Assembly (NCBI GenBank): GCA_052035235.1
Contig: JBPOHT010000062.1
Span: forward strand, 62,001-126,000
Reading direction: 5' to 3'
DNA: 64,000 nucleotides
From: Solimonas_A sp052035235
GTDB taxonomy: Bacteria; Pseudomonadota; Gammaproteobacteria; Nevskiales; Nevskiaceae
Shown: piece by piece, positions 41,220 through 49,698 of the stretch
Numbering within the stretch: the first letter of the stretch is position 1
How the letters are laid out: every line of letters starts with the position of its first letter
Notes under the pieces: model-generated
Told to the model about the DNA's origin: nothing
What the model saw: the letters and a program-made list of their open reading frames with translations, nothing else
Database searches by the model: none
Translations under genes and position numbers: made by a program

Positions 41220-43160
41220 ATGATGTCCAAGCAGGGGATGGAGGGCGTTCGTACGCGCTGGACCTACGGTCCGAAGCTGGTGGCGGCGTTCCTGGGTGGT
41301 GCGACTCTTCCGGCCATGGCCGGCTCCTTCGACTTCCTGGGCATGGACGGCCAGTACCAAGTGCAGGCGGCCTACTCCGCCGCCATGCGTCTGCACGATC
41401 CGGACGACCGCATCATCGACACGGCGCCGGCGGCCTCGATCCCCCTGCCGGACTACCTGAAGCTGCCGGAGTCCAACAACTACGACGATGGCGATCGCAA
41501 CTTCAAGAAGCACTCGCTGGTGAACAACCGCCTGTCGCTGCTCGGCGAGATCCAGCTGAGCTACGGCGACTACGGCATCCTGGTGCGCGGCGACGCCTTC
41601 TACGACGACGTCTACCACCGCAAGAACGACAACACCTCGCCGGCGCCGGACCAGCCGGGCGCGACGATCAACAAGACCGAACTGCCGACCAACCGCTTCA
41701 GCGACGACGCCGAGTACTACGACGGCCAGCGTGTGCGCCTGCTCGACGCCTACGTCTACGGCTCCTGGTACCTGACCGACGAAGCCGCACTGAACGTGCG
41801 CGTGGGCCGCCATATCGCCGCCTGGGGCGAGAGCCTGTTCTTCGCCGGCATCGCACTGGCGCAGTCCCCCGCCGACGCCACCAAGGCCACGGTGCCGGGT
41901 GCCGACGTCAAGAGCATCCTGCTGCCGGTGAACCAGGTGTCCATGCAGTTGGCCCTGAACGATCGCCTGACGATCCTCGGCCAGTACAAGCTCGAGTACA
42001 AGCCGACCGAACTGAACCCGGTGGGTGAATTCTTCTCGGTGGCGGACGTGGTCGGCCCCGGTGCCGAGTTCATCTACGGCATCGACAACCCGCTGTACCT
42101 GGCGCAGCTGGCCGACGTGAACCTGCTGTCCGACGACATCCCGGAAGCGCTGGACCTGATCAACCGCCTGCTGCTGCCCAACGTCACGGTCGGCACGCCG
42201 GTCTACAACGCGCTGGGCGCCATCCTGGGTCGCCTGGACCCGCTGCTGCCCGACCTGCCGCTGCCGAACCTGGAGGCGATCCAGCCGGCCGGCACGCCGC
42301 GTTACATCAACGTGCAGCGCGGCCCGGACATCCGGCCCAGCGACTACGGCCAGTACGGCCTGGGCCTGAAGTACCAGCTCACGCCGAACACCAACCTCGG
42401 CCTGTACCACCTGCGTTACCACAACACCACGCCGGCCCCGGTGCAGAACTACGGCTCCGCGCTGCTGCTGCCCTCGCCGGTGCCGGGCGGCCCGGACATC
42501 ACCACCGAGCAGTTGGGCCTGCAGGTGCCGGTGACCTACAACGTCAAGTACTTCGACGGCATCCACATGTCGGCGATGAGCTTCTCCACCGCCCTGTTCG
42601 GCGCCAACGTTGGCGGCGAGCTGATCTACCGCGACGGCGTGGACGTGCTGGTGGACGTGGACGGCGGCCTGCTGGGCCCGGTGCCGACGCCGGTGCGCGC
42701 CAAGGTCGGCCAGGTCAACGTCAATGCCCTGTACGTGATCGGCCCCCAGTACTTCTGGGACGCCCTGACCGTGGTTTCGGACTTCGGCTACAACTGGGTC
42801 ATCGACCGTGACGAGGGCTGCGGCCCGACCAGCTGCTCCGACGACCTGACCTACACCAAGGAAGCGGCGGCCTACTCGTTCCTGTTCATCTTCGACCGCA
42901 AGAACATCTTCAACGGCTGGGACCTGCAGGTGCCGGTCACCCACTCCAAGACGGTGCTGGGCCAGTCGTCGCTGCTGTCCGGCTTCGGCTCGCAGATGGG
43001 TGAGGACGACTGGCGCGCCAGCATCGGCTTCAACTTCACCTATCTGCAGAAGATCACGCTGGGCGTCAGCTACAGCGGCTACTACGGCACGCCGGACTTC
43101 AAGGCCAATCCCTACGCCGACCGCGACAATGTCGGCTTCACCGCGAAGTACAACTTCTAA
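41220..43160 (+). CDS. DUF1302 family outer-membrane protein (copy A)
   Basis: Secreted beta-barrel-like protein: signal peptide ending PAMAG, a mature region rich in alternating aromatic strands, and a C-terminal phenylalanine in FTAKYNF as expected for outer-membrane insertion. DUF1302 genes occur with DUF1329 in hydrophobic-substrate (terpene, steroid, alkane-type) catabolic clusters, and are thought to act in uptake or trafficking. It is closely related to the protein at 61088-63025, sharing GRHIAAWGESLFF and a longer identical run that includes SILLPVNQVSMQLAL. The flavin reductase gene starts 5 bp later. GGGGAG precedes the ATG. Confidence 0.9.
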   Translation: MMSKQGMEGVRTRWTYGPKLVAAFLGGATLPAMAGSFDFLGMDGQYQVQAAYSAAMRLHDPDDRIIDTAPAASIPLPDYLKLPESNNYDDGDRNFKKHSLVNNRLSLLGEIQLSYGDYGILVRGDAFYDDVYHRKNDNTSPAPDQPGATINKTELPTNRFSDDAEYYDGQRVRLLDAYVYGSWYLTDEAALNVRVGRHIAAWGESLFFAGIALAQSPADATKATVPGADVKSILLPVNQVSMQLALNDRLTILGQYKLEYKPTELNPVGEFFSVADVVGPGAEFIYGIDNPLYLAQLADVNLLSDDIPEALDLINRLLLPNVTVGTPVYNALGAILGRLDPLLPDLPLPNLEAIQPAGTPRYINVQRGPDIRPSDYGQYGLGLKYQLTPNTNLGLYHLRYHNTTPAPVQNYGSALLLPSPVPGGPDITTEQLGLQVPVTYNVKYFDGIHMSAMSFSTALFGANVGGELIYRDGVDVLVDVDGGLLGPVPTPVRAKVGQVNVNALYVIGPQYFWDALTVVSDFGYNWVIDRDEGCGPTSCSDDLTYTKEAAAYSFLFIFDRKNIFNGWDLQVPVTHSKTVLGQSSLLSGFGSQMGEDDWRASIGFNFTYLQKITLGVSYSGYYGTPDFKANPYADRDNVGFTAKYNF

Positions 43161-43165
43161 CGAGA

Positions 43166-44176
43166 ATGAGTCAGACCGCAGCCCCCCTGGATCCGCAGGA
43201 GTTCCGCAAGGCCCTCGGCACCTTCGCCACCGGCGTGACCGTCATCACCACCCGCGCGCCGGACGGCACGCAGGTGGGGCTGACGGCCAACAGCTTCAAT
43301 TCGGTCTCGCTCAATCCGCCGCTGGTGCTGTGGAGCCTGGCGAACAACTCGCTGAGCCTGGAAGCCTTCCAGAAGGCGGGGAACTGGGCGGTGCACGTGC
43401 TGGCGGCGGACCAGGAGCCGCTATCGGCGCGCTTTGCCAAGCGCGGCATCGACAAGTTCGCCGGCATCGATATCGAGCAGGGCCTGGGCGAGGTACCACT
43501 GCTGCGTGGCTGCAATGCGCGCTTCCAGTGCCGTACGGCCTTCCAGTACGAGGGCGGCGACCATGTAATCTTCGTCGGTGAAGTGCTGGCCTTCGACCGT
43601 GCCGAGAACGCGCCGCTGGTGTTCCACAGCGGCCGTTACGCGCACGCGGCACCCAAGGGCAGCAACGAGCCGCGCAACCCTGCCCTGGCCGGCAGCTTCA
43701 ACGAGGATTTCCTCGGCTACCTGCTGGGCCGTGGCCACTTCCAGTTCTTCAGCCAGATCCGCAAGGCACTGGCCGAGGAGAGCCTCACCGATGAAGAGTT
43801 CTACCTGCTCTCGACGCTGACGCTGAAGCGCATCATGAACGCCGACGAGCTCGACGCCGGCATGTCCAGCGTGCTGGGCGAGCACAGCGATGCCGCGGCC
43901 GGCGCGCTGATCCGCCGTGGCCTGGCGCGCTCGGTGGGCGGCACCACCGACGCCGAGGGTCCGGCCTTCCAGCTCACCAACGAGGGCAGCGCGCTGGCCC
44001 TGCGCCTGATCTCCGCGGCCAAGGCGGTAGAGTCGCAGCTGCTGGAACGACTGGCGCCCGGCGAAGCGGCGCTGCTCAAGACCCTGCTGCACCGGCTGCT
44101 GGGCGCGATCGACCCCGGCGCGGGCCTGCTGTGGCAGACGCCGGATGCCAAGACCGCGGTGCCGACGGGCGCCTGA
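43166..44176 (+). CDS. flavin reductase with C-terminal MarR-like domain
   Basis: The N-terminal domain (about 8-165), with FRKALGTFATGVTVITT and GLTANSFNSVSLNPPL, is the HpaC/HsaB-type NAD(P)H:flavin reductase that feeds FMNH2 or FADH2 to a separate monooxygenase. Residues from about 190 form a winged-helix MarR-like domain (LTDEEFYLLSTLTLK, RRGLARSVGG). This architecture is known in the reductase of Acinetobacter p-hydroxyphenylacetate hydroxylase, where the MarR-like part senses substrate. No partner oxygenase is in the window. It is co-transcribed with DUF1302 copy A and ends in a strong terminator. Confidence 0.88.
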   Translation: MSQTAAPLDPQEFRKALGTFATGVTVITTRAPDGTQVGLTANSFNSVSLNPPLVLWSLANNSLSLEAFQKAGNWAVHVLAADQEPLSARFAKRGIDKFAGIDIEQGLGEVPLLRGCNARFQCRTAFQYEGGDHVIFVGEVLAFDRAENAPLVFHSGRYAHAAPKGSNEPRNPALAGSFNEDFLGYLLGRGHFQFFSQIRKALAEESLTDEEFYLLSTLTLKRIMNADELDAGMSSVLGEHSDAAAGALIRRGLARSVGGTTDAEGPAFQLTNEGSALALRLISAAKAVESQLLERLAPGEAALLKTLLHRLLGAIDPGAGLLWQTPDAKTAVPTGA

Positions 44177-44189
44177 ACTGCACGCAGCA

Positions 44190-44230
44190 AAAAGCCCCGG
44201 CCTCCTCGCGGAGGCCGGGGCTTTGTTTTT
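44190..44230 (+). terminator. Rho-independent terminator after the flavin reductase gene
   Basis: AAAGCCCCGGCCTCC, a CGCG-centred loop, GGAGGCCGGGGCTTT, then GTTTTT. The strong stem and T-run lie 14 bases after the stop. It may also serve the convergent SDR gene, whose stop is at 44237. Confidence 0.93.
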
Positions 44231-44236
44231 ACCGGT

Positions 44237-45100
44237 TCAGGCCTTCAGCGTCGGGATCTTGAAGGTCATGCGCATCAGCGATTCGAGCTGGCTGTCGGAG
44301 AACAGCCGGCGCATCACGCCCATCGGCTTCACGTCCTTGCCCAGCAGTTCCATCGGCTTCCACTTCTTCTTCGCCAGGATATCCAGCGTGCCTTCCAGGG
44401 CCTGCTCCGGCGTGCTGCCGGTCTTCTCCAGCATGTCGGGCAGCACCTGGCACATGACACCCTTCAGCGGCTCGTAGACCTTCTGGATGTCGGCCGGCTG
44501 CTCGCCCCAGGTCTTCAGGGTGTTGGCATGCGAGTTGGCGGACATCGCGGTCAGCACGCCACCGGGAATGATGGAGGTGACCTGGATGCCCAGCGGTGCC
44601 AGCTCATGGCGCAGCGTCAGCGTCATGCCATGGATGGCGTGCTTGGTCATGTTGTAGGCGCCCGCGCCGACCGGGTTGGCGATGATGGCGCCCGAGCTGT
44701 AGTTGGCGATGCGCGAACCCGGCGCATTGCGGCGCAGCAGCGGCAGGAAGGCCTGGATCACGCGCAGCTGGCCGAACATGTTGATGTTGAACAGCCGCTC
44801 CACGGCGGCAAGATCAGCCCCCTCGACCACGCCGACGCCGACGTTGGCCACGCCAGCCACGTTCATCAGCAGGTCCAGGCCCTGGCCGTTCAGGGCCTGG
44901 GTGACGATCTCGGCACTGGCGCGCACGGATTCGGTCTTGGAGACGTCCTGGTCGACGACGACGATGTTGCCGCCGGTCTTCAGGTCGGTGGGTGCGCCGG
45001 GCAGCACGCCGGCAAAGACCTTCCAGCCCTGCCCGGCGAGCGCCTTGGTGATCAGGTTGGCCTGGCCGATGTTGGCGCCGGTGATGAATGCGGTTTTCAT
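44237..45100 (-). CDS. short-chain dehydrogenase/reductase
   Basis: Classical SDR of 287 residues from ATG 45100. AFITGANIGQANLITKAL is a variant cofactor motif (TGxxxGxG-like with Asn), MNVAGVANVG carries the conserved NAG-like block, and SSGAIIANPVGAGAYNMTKH holds the catalytic Ser-Tyr-Lys set. IIPGGVLTAM follows. The C-terminal 80 residues are longer than a minimal SDR. It is downstream of DUF1329, but a terminator-like hairpin separates them, so it may have its own promoter or depend on readthrough. Substrate unknown, possibly a sterol or fatty alcohol. Confidence 0.9.
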   Translation of the reverse strand: MKTAFITGANIGQANLITKALAGQGWKVFAGVLPGAPTDLKTGGNIVVVDQDVSKTESVRASAEIVTQALNGQGLDLLMNVAGVANVGVGVVEGADLAAVERLFNINMFGQLRVIQAFLPLLRRNAPGSRIANYSSGAIIANPVGAGAYNMTKHAIHGMTLTLRHELAPLGIQVTSIIPGGVLTAMSANSHANTLKTWGEQPADIQKVYEPLKGVMCQVLPDMLEKTGSTPEQALEGTLDILAKKKWKPMELLGKDVKPMGVMRRLFSDSQLESLMRMTFKIPTLKA

Positions 45101-45114
45101 GTTTTCTGTCCTTG

Positions 45115-45146
45115 AAAAAAAATCGGGGCGGCTTTTCAGCCGCCCC
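45115..45146 (-). terminator. terminator downstream of the DUF1329 gene
   Basis: On the minus strand GGGGCGGC-TGAAAA-GCCGCCCC is followed by GATTTTTTT. It lies 20 bases past the DUF1329 stop and 14 bases before the SDR start, so it limits but may not abolish SDR expression. Confidence 0.85.
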
Positions 45147-45165
45147 GGTTCGGTAATGCGTGACT

Positions 45166-46539
45166 TCAGTGCCCGCCGCGAGCGGCTGCTTCCGGCGTGA
45201 ACATGGCCGGGGTCAGGGGCACGTTGATGCGCCACCAGTCCTTGCCGCGCTCGTTGGTCAGGTAGCCGGCCTCGTAGGCGCCGGAGGTCAGGTCGTGATA
45301 GATCGACGCGCCGCGGTGCCAGGTGGCGGATTCCTGCGAGTAGAAGTAGTTGACGAAGGCGACGCGCCAGAGCTGGCCACGGCCGTCCTGGTTGTCGGCC
45401 CAGAGGGCGATCCAGGAGTCTTCATCTGCGTACAGGGTGCGCTTGGAGTAGATGTGGCGCATGCCAGACTTCAGCGAGCCCTCGACCACCCAGACGCGGC
45501 GCAGCTCGTAGCGCACGTAGTCGGGGTTGACGGTGTTCGGCTTGATGATGTCCTTGTACTTCAGGGCCGGGTCGTTGATCTTGAAGTTGTGGTACGGGAC
45601 GTACACTTCCTTCTTTCCGACCAGCTTCCAGGTGTAGCGCTCCGGCGAGCCGTTGAAGACGTAGTCGTCGTCGACGGTGCGCAGGCCGGCGGGCGGAACC
45701 GGGTAGTCGCAGCAGACTTCCGGCGCCTGGCGCACGCGGCGGATGCCGGGCTGGTACTGCCAGGACTGCGTGGCGTCGTTGCTGAAGTTGTTCGGCTGGT
45801 AGCCGACGGCGACGAAGCCCTTGTCACGCTCCGGCAGCAGGTAGCCGGTGTAGAAGTAGGCGTTGATCTTGTCGGTGTAGGAACCACGCTTGGCCGGGTT
45901 GTTGCCCGGGTTCATGGTCATGAACTTGTTGCGGCCCCAGGCGATGCTGCCGTTGGCGTAGACGTCGGCGATGTCGCAGATCGCCTGCTCGGTGTAGGCG
46001 CGGTGCGGGTTGATGATGTTCCAGATCGCCTCCGAACCGTTCTGCGGGAACGGGAACGGAATGGCGCCGCTGATGCCGGTGGTGCCCAGGCCGTCGTTGA
46101 CCACTTCGGCGGTGACGGCATTCTTCTTCGTGGTGTCGCAGACCCAGGGCTTGTGGCCGAAATCGCGGTGGGTCGGGTACACGTTCATCTTGTAGGACTG
46201 CGGATACTTCTTGAACAGGGCCTTCTGGCCCTCGGTCAGCTTGTCCGCGTACTTGGTGTAGTTCTGCGCCGTGATCGAGAAGACCGGCTTCTCGTCCTTG
46301 TACGGGCCCGGCTCATAGCCGAACGGCTTGGTCTGGCCCGGCCAGGTGCCGACCCACTTGCCGCTGTACTCGGGAATGGTGCCGTCCTTGTTGCCCGCCC
46401 TCTCGGCACCCATGCAGGTGAACTTGGGGCCATCGAGCTCGGCGGCCTTCTCGGCCGAGACCTTGGCCGAAACACTCTGGCTCGCCATGCCAGCCATTGT
46501 GGCCAGCAGGAACGACGCCAGTACGGGTTTGAATTTCAT
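45166..46539 (-). CDS. DUF1329 family secreted protein
   Basis: Periplasmic protein of 457 residues with a signal peptide ending SVSA. The body has the DUF1329 markers GTIPEYSGKWVG, GHKPWVCDTT, NNPAKRGSYTDKINAYFYTGYLLP, RRVWVVEGSLKSGMRHIYSKR and DEDSWIALWADNQDGRGQLWRVAF, resembling a LolA/LolB-like fold. In other bacteria DUF1329 is paired with DUF1302 for handling hydrophobic substrates. Here the two are on opposite strands about 2 kb apart, around the flavin reductase and an SDR. It is divergent from the pirin gene. Confidence 0.92.
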   Translation of the reverse strand: MKFKPVLASFLLATMAGMASQSVSAKVSAEKAAELDGPKFTCMGAERAGNKDGTIPEYSGKWVGTWPGQTKPFGYEPGPYKDEKPVFSITAQNYTKYADKLTEGQKALFKKYPQSYKMNVYPTHRDFGHKPWVCDTTKKNAVTAEVVNDGLGTTGISGAIPFPFPQNGSEAIWNIINPHRAYTEQAICDIADVYANGSIAWGRNKFMTMNPGNNPAKRGSYTDKINAYFYTGYLLPERDKGFVAVGYQPNNFSNDATQSWQYQPGIRRVRQAPEVCCDYPVPPAGLRTVDDDYVFNGSPERYTWKLVGKKEVYVPYHNFKINDPALKYKDIIKPNTVNPDYVRYELRRVWVVEGSLKSGMRHIYSKRTLYADEDSWIALWADNQDGRGQLWRVAFVNYFYSQESATWHRGASIYHDLTSGAYEAGYLTNERGKDWWRINVPLTPAMFTPEAAARGGH

Positions 46540-46786
46540 CCAATATCCTCCAGATAACGCGGGGAACGTCTACGTCCCCTTCGAGTTCGTGTCAGCCCGG
46601 TACAGCCACTAGAATCATAGTTCGTAGCGTTGCGCCATGTTATTGAACACCCCTTTTCGTGCCTCGTCCGAACCGACTACTCCCGCACTGCAACATAGGA
46701 CGGGGATATCCGCCTGACATGGGACTGTCATAACGGCGCGTCGTTCCCGCTTGCATCCACGGCACGGCTGGGCGAGCCTGCCGCCC

Positions 46787-47707
46787 ATGAGCCTGATCCT
46801 CCCCGACGACCATGGTGGTCCGCTGACACAGCGGATCGAAGCCTCCACCGCCACCCTGGGCGAGGGCATGCGCATTGCCCGCGCCCTGCCCACGCGCCAG
46901 CGCCGCCTGGTAGGCGCCTGGTGCTTCCTGGACCACTTCGGCCCTGCCGACGTATCGACCGGCAAGGGCATGCGCGTGGGGCCGCACCCGCATATCGGCC
47001 TGCAGACCGTGACCTGGCTGCTGGAAGGTGAAATCCTGCATCGCGACAGCCTCGGCAGCCTCTGCCCGATCAAGCCGGGCCAGCTGAACCTGATGACCGC
47101 CGGCCGCGGCATCTGCCACTCCGAGGAGTCGCCGCTGCCCCGCCCTGCCGGCATGCACGGCGCGCAGTTCTGGATCGCCCTGCCCGAGTCGCGCCGCCAC
47201 GGCGAGCCGGCCTTCGCTCATCACCCGCAGTTGCCGCAGACACGCCGCGACGGCTTCACGGTGAGCGTGCTGGCCGGCACCGTGCTGGGCGAGCGCTCTC
47301 CTGCCGAGATCCACACGCCGCTGGTGGGCATGGAACTGCGCGCCGCCGACACGGCGCAGACGCAGTTCCCGCTGTATCCGAATTTCGAGTACGCCGCGCT
47401 GGTGTTGCAGGGCAGCGTGATGGTGCGCGACGAAGTGCTGGCGCCCGGCACCCTGCTCTATCTCGGCCAGGGTTGCGATGCGCTGCCGCTGCGCTGCGAT
47501 GCCCCGGCGGTGATGCTGCTGATCGGCGGCGAGCCGATGCAGGAGACCCCGCTGATGTGGTGGAATTTCGTGGCACGCACAAAGGAAGAAATCACCCAGG
47601 CCTGCCGCGACTGGAATGCGGAGGCGGATTACTTCGGCAAGGTGACGGGGTATGACGGGGCGCGTCTGGTGGCGCCGCTGCCGCCGTGGGCAGAGCCTGT
47701 TAGCTGA
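46787..47707 (+). CDS. pirin family protein (bicupin)
   Basis: From ATG 46787 it begins MSLILPDDHGGPLTQRIEAST. The N-terminal cupin contains GPHPHIGLQTVTWLLEGEILHRDSLG with the metal-binding His set, and MTAGRGICHSEES completes the site. The C-terminal cupin has FEYAALVLQGSV. 306 residues. Some bacterial pirins oxidise quercetin; others modulate central metabolism. No substrate can be chosen here. A TTG 12 codons upstream opens the frame but lacks conservation. The gene ends in a repeat-filled intergenic region. Confidence 0.9.
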   Translation: MSLILPDDHGGPLTQRIEASTATLGEGMRIARALPTRQRRLVGAWCFLDHFGPADVSTGKGMRVGPHPHIGLQTVTWLLEGEILHRDSLGSLCPIKPGQLNLMTAGRGICHSEESPLPRPAGMHGAQFWIALPESRRHGEPAFAHHPQLPQTRRDGFTVSVLAGTVLGERSPAEIHTPLVGMELRAADTAQTQFPLYPNFEYAALVLQGSVMVRDEVLAPGTLLYLGQGCDALPLRCDAPAVMLLIGGEPMQETPLMWWNFVARTKEEITQACRDWNAEADYFGKVTGYDGARLVAPLPPWAEPVS

Positions 47708-47708
47708 A

Positions 47709-47741
47709 TCGTTCACCCTTCGACAGGCTCAGGGCGAACGG
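47709..47741. repeat. dispersed repeat TCGTTCACCCTTCGACAGGC..., copy 2
   Basis: Identical over 33 bases to 33391-33423. It begins 1 base after the pirin stop codon. Confidence 0.85.
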
Positions 47742-47777
47742 TACGGTTAATTACTTCATGATCCCCCTCTCCCCTGC

Positions 47778-47800
47778 CCCTCTCCCACGAGGGGAGAGGG
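47778..47800. repeat. CCCTCTCC/GGAGAGGG hairpin
   Basis: CCCTCTCC (47778-47785) pairs with GGAGAGGG (47793-47800). One of seven such hairpins in the window. Confidence 0.75.
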
Positions 47801-47885
47801 AGAACACTCGCTGGTCTTGGATGGCTTGTGCGCTGTGTGAGCGCAGCGAATGCTTTTGATGTACCGGGTTCCCTTCCAGAAGCGC

Positions 47886-47994
47886 CTGCCTGGGGGTCGA
47901 GTGCAGGGTCGAGCCGGACAGGATGTCCGGCCGAGGGGCCTCAGGCCAGGGATGGCCTGTGGGCCCGACCCGTCGCACTCGATCACCAGGCAGG
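47886..47994. repeat. nested, multi-branch inverted-repeat structure
   Basis: CTGCCTGG...TCGAGTGC (47886-47904) pairs with GCACTCGA...CCAGGCAG (47975-47993). Inside, GGGTCG pairs with CGACCC (47966-47971), and two perfect hairpins stand side by side: GCCGGACA/TGTCCGGC (47913-47931) and CAGGCCA/TGGCCTG (47942-47959). The whole can fold as a four-way junction. No protein frame is supported in 47708-48312, the largest gene-free stretch of the window. Confidence 0.8.
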
Positions 47995-48040
47995 TTGCCC
48001 CGCCTCAGCGGGGCCGCGGATGGAGGGTGTGTTTCTTTTG

Positions 48041-48088
48041 GTTACTTTTCTTTGCACAAGCAAAGAAAAGTAACTCGCCCTTAGGCGA
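48041..48088. repeat. GTTACTTTTCTTTGC hairpin plus small hairpin
   Basis: GTTACTTTTCTTTGC (48041-48055), loop ACAA, GCAAAGAAAAGTAAC (48060-48074): a perfect 15-bp stem. It is followed by TCGCC-CTTA-GGCGA (48075-48088). The AT-rich stem is a commonly dispersed element in gammaproteobacteria. Confidence 0.85.
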
Positions 48089-48277
48089 AACAAACCTCCA
48101 GAGAGCAACAACTCCTGACCGGCGTAGTCGCCGGCGTCACCGCGCCCCTCAATACACCGCTACGCGGCACTCGGGGCGAACGAGCCGGGATGCCTTAGCT
48201 CTAAATGGCGGGATGCGCTTCGCTTTCCCGCCCTACGATCTGCAGCTTCTAGCTGAAAGCTTCGCCCCTCACCCCCA

Positions 48278-48303
48278 CCCTCTCCCCGTAAACGGGGAGA
48301 GGG
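48278..48303. repeat. CCCTCTCCCCGT/ACGGGGAGAGGG hairpin
   Basis: Perfect 12-bp stem with an AA loop, 10 bases past the amidohydrolase stop. Possible transcript-end structure of the long minus-strand operon. Confidence 0.8.
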
Positions 48304-48312
48304 AGAAACGGC

Positions 48313-49698
48313 TCATGAGGAAATCAGCTCTCCATCTCGCCAGCACGCTCTCACTTCGACCTGTGCCAGCGCATTGCGCGCCACGCCCCAGGCTTGCGTC
48401 AGCAGACACAGGTCCGCCACCGCTCCCACCTCCAGCTTCGGCGCCCCACTTCCCGGCGCCTCCAGCGGCGATGTGAACAGCGCCAGTGCCTGTTCCGGCG
48501 TCAGTGACTCCATGCCTGCCACCGACTGCCCCGACGCCGTGCGCCGCCGTACCGCGGCATCCATCGCTGCCCAGGGATCGGCATCGCCATAAGGCGCATC
48601 GGAACTACCCGCCAGACGAATGCCCTGATCGAGAAAACCGCGCAGCCGATACAGCCAGGGCCGGTCGAATTCTTCGACGTCGCGCAGGTAGGCGTCGCCG
48701 CGCGTCGCAATGAATCCCGGCTGCGTCACCACCGTGAGATCCAGTTCGCCGACCTGCTCCAGGAACTCCGGCGGGCAGACCGAGGCATGCTCGATGCGAT
48801 CACCGCCACGGACACCAGCCTCCTGCAACGCCGCCAGCGCAAAGGCCAGGTCCACGCGGCTGACGCAATGGAAGGCCACACCGCGATCCGCAGCATGCGC
48901 GGCACGGATGTCGGCGCAGAGCGCGTCGAAATCCGGAAGCTCGTGATCGTGCAGGTGGAACTTGCGTTCGCCACGCTGCAGGCCAGGCCTGTCGGAAACC
49001 GCGTCGAGCGCGGCACTGCCCATCACGCGCAGGGATTGCAGAAGCTCGCCGCGCCGCTGCGCCTCGGCGAATACGATCCACGCCGCCGTGTCGTTGTCAT
49101 GACTCGTATCGCAGAGGCCGGTGACGCCACGGCTCGCAAGCCAGCGGCTGACCTCGCCCAGCGCGGGGCGGCGTCCACCGATGCGTGAACGCAGCCAGGC
49201 ATCGGCGTCGTAGAGGCGGCCGGTCGCGCGCCCGTCACGACGCTCCAGTGGATCGCCGGCGGATTGCTCCACCTGGGCCAATGCCGCGGAGTTCAACAGC
49301 CACAAGCGGCCGCTGCGATGCTGCAGGCGCAAGGGGCGATCCGGCACCACGGCATCGAGCCAATGGCGATCGAGGTCACCGGCCACCGACTCGTGATAAC
49401 CGATGCCACGCAACCACTGGCCCGGCGGCAGCCTGCCGTCCGCCTGGCGCAGTGCGGCAGCCAGGGCTTCGGCATCGGCCACCGAGGGTGGGCCGCAGTC
49501 CACCGAGGCGCGTGCGGCGGCCAGGGCATGCAGGTGCAGGTGATGATCCTTCAGGCCGGGCAGGAGGGCACCGCCATCTGCGTCGAGTACATCTTCGCCC
49601 GGCAGGGCCGGCAGTCCTTCCGCGATCTCGGCAATGTGGCCGTCGCGCAGGCGCAGGTCCATGCGCAGGCCATCCAGTTCGGCGCGGCGGATCAGCAT
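48313..49698 (-). CDS. amidohydrolase family protein (YtcJ-like)
   Basis: Metal-dependent hydrolase of 461 residues from ATG 49698. ALLPGLKDHHLHLHALAAAR has the HxH metal pair; then FHLHDHELPDFDAL, VAFHCVSRVDLAFAL, GDRIEHASVCPPEF and AGSSDAPYGDADPW, giving the later His ligands and the catalytic Asp of the amidohydrolase-3 group. It overlaps the upstream CoA-transferase gene by 7 bases, so translation is coupled. This ties it to the acyl-CoA pathway, possibly opening a ring amide, lactam or ester intermediate, though the substrate is unknown. Confidence 0.87.
   Translation of the reverse strand: MLIRRAELDGLRMDLRLRDGHIAEIAEGLPALPGEDVLDADGGALLPGLKDHHLHLHALAAARASVDCGPPSVADAEALAAALRQADGRLPPGQWLRGIGYHESVAGDLDRHWLDAVVPDRPLRLQHRSGRLWLLNSAALAQVEQSAGDPLERRDGRATGRLYDADAWLRSRIGGRRPALGEVSRWLASRGVTGLCDTSHDNDTAAWIVFAEAQRRGELLQSLRVMGSAALDAVSDRPGLQRGERKFHLHDHELPDFDALCADIRAAHAADRGVAFHCVSRVDLAFALAALQEAGVRGGDRIEHASVCPPEFLEQVGELDLTVVTQPGFIATRGDAYLRDVEEFDRPWLYRLRGFLDQGIRLAGSSDAPYGDADPWAAMDAAVRRRTASGQSVAGMESLTPEQALALFTSPLEAPGSGAPKLEVGAVADLCLLTQAWGVARNALAQVEVRACWRDGELISS

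Noticed and set aside
45115..45146. DUF1329 and SDR as one uninterrupted operon
   Set aside because: A GC stem with a following T-run on the coding strand separates them, so simple co-transcription is doubtful.
47709..48303. Protein-coding gene in the intergenic array
   Set aside because: Open frames here translate hairpin repeats and have no ribosome-binding site or domain.
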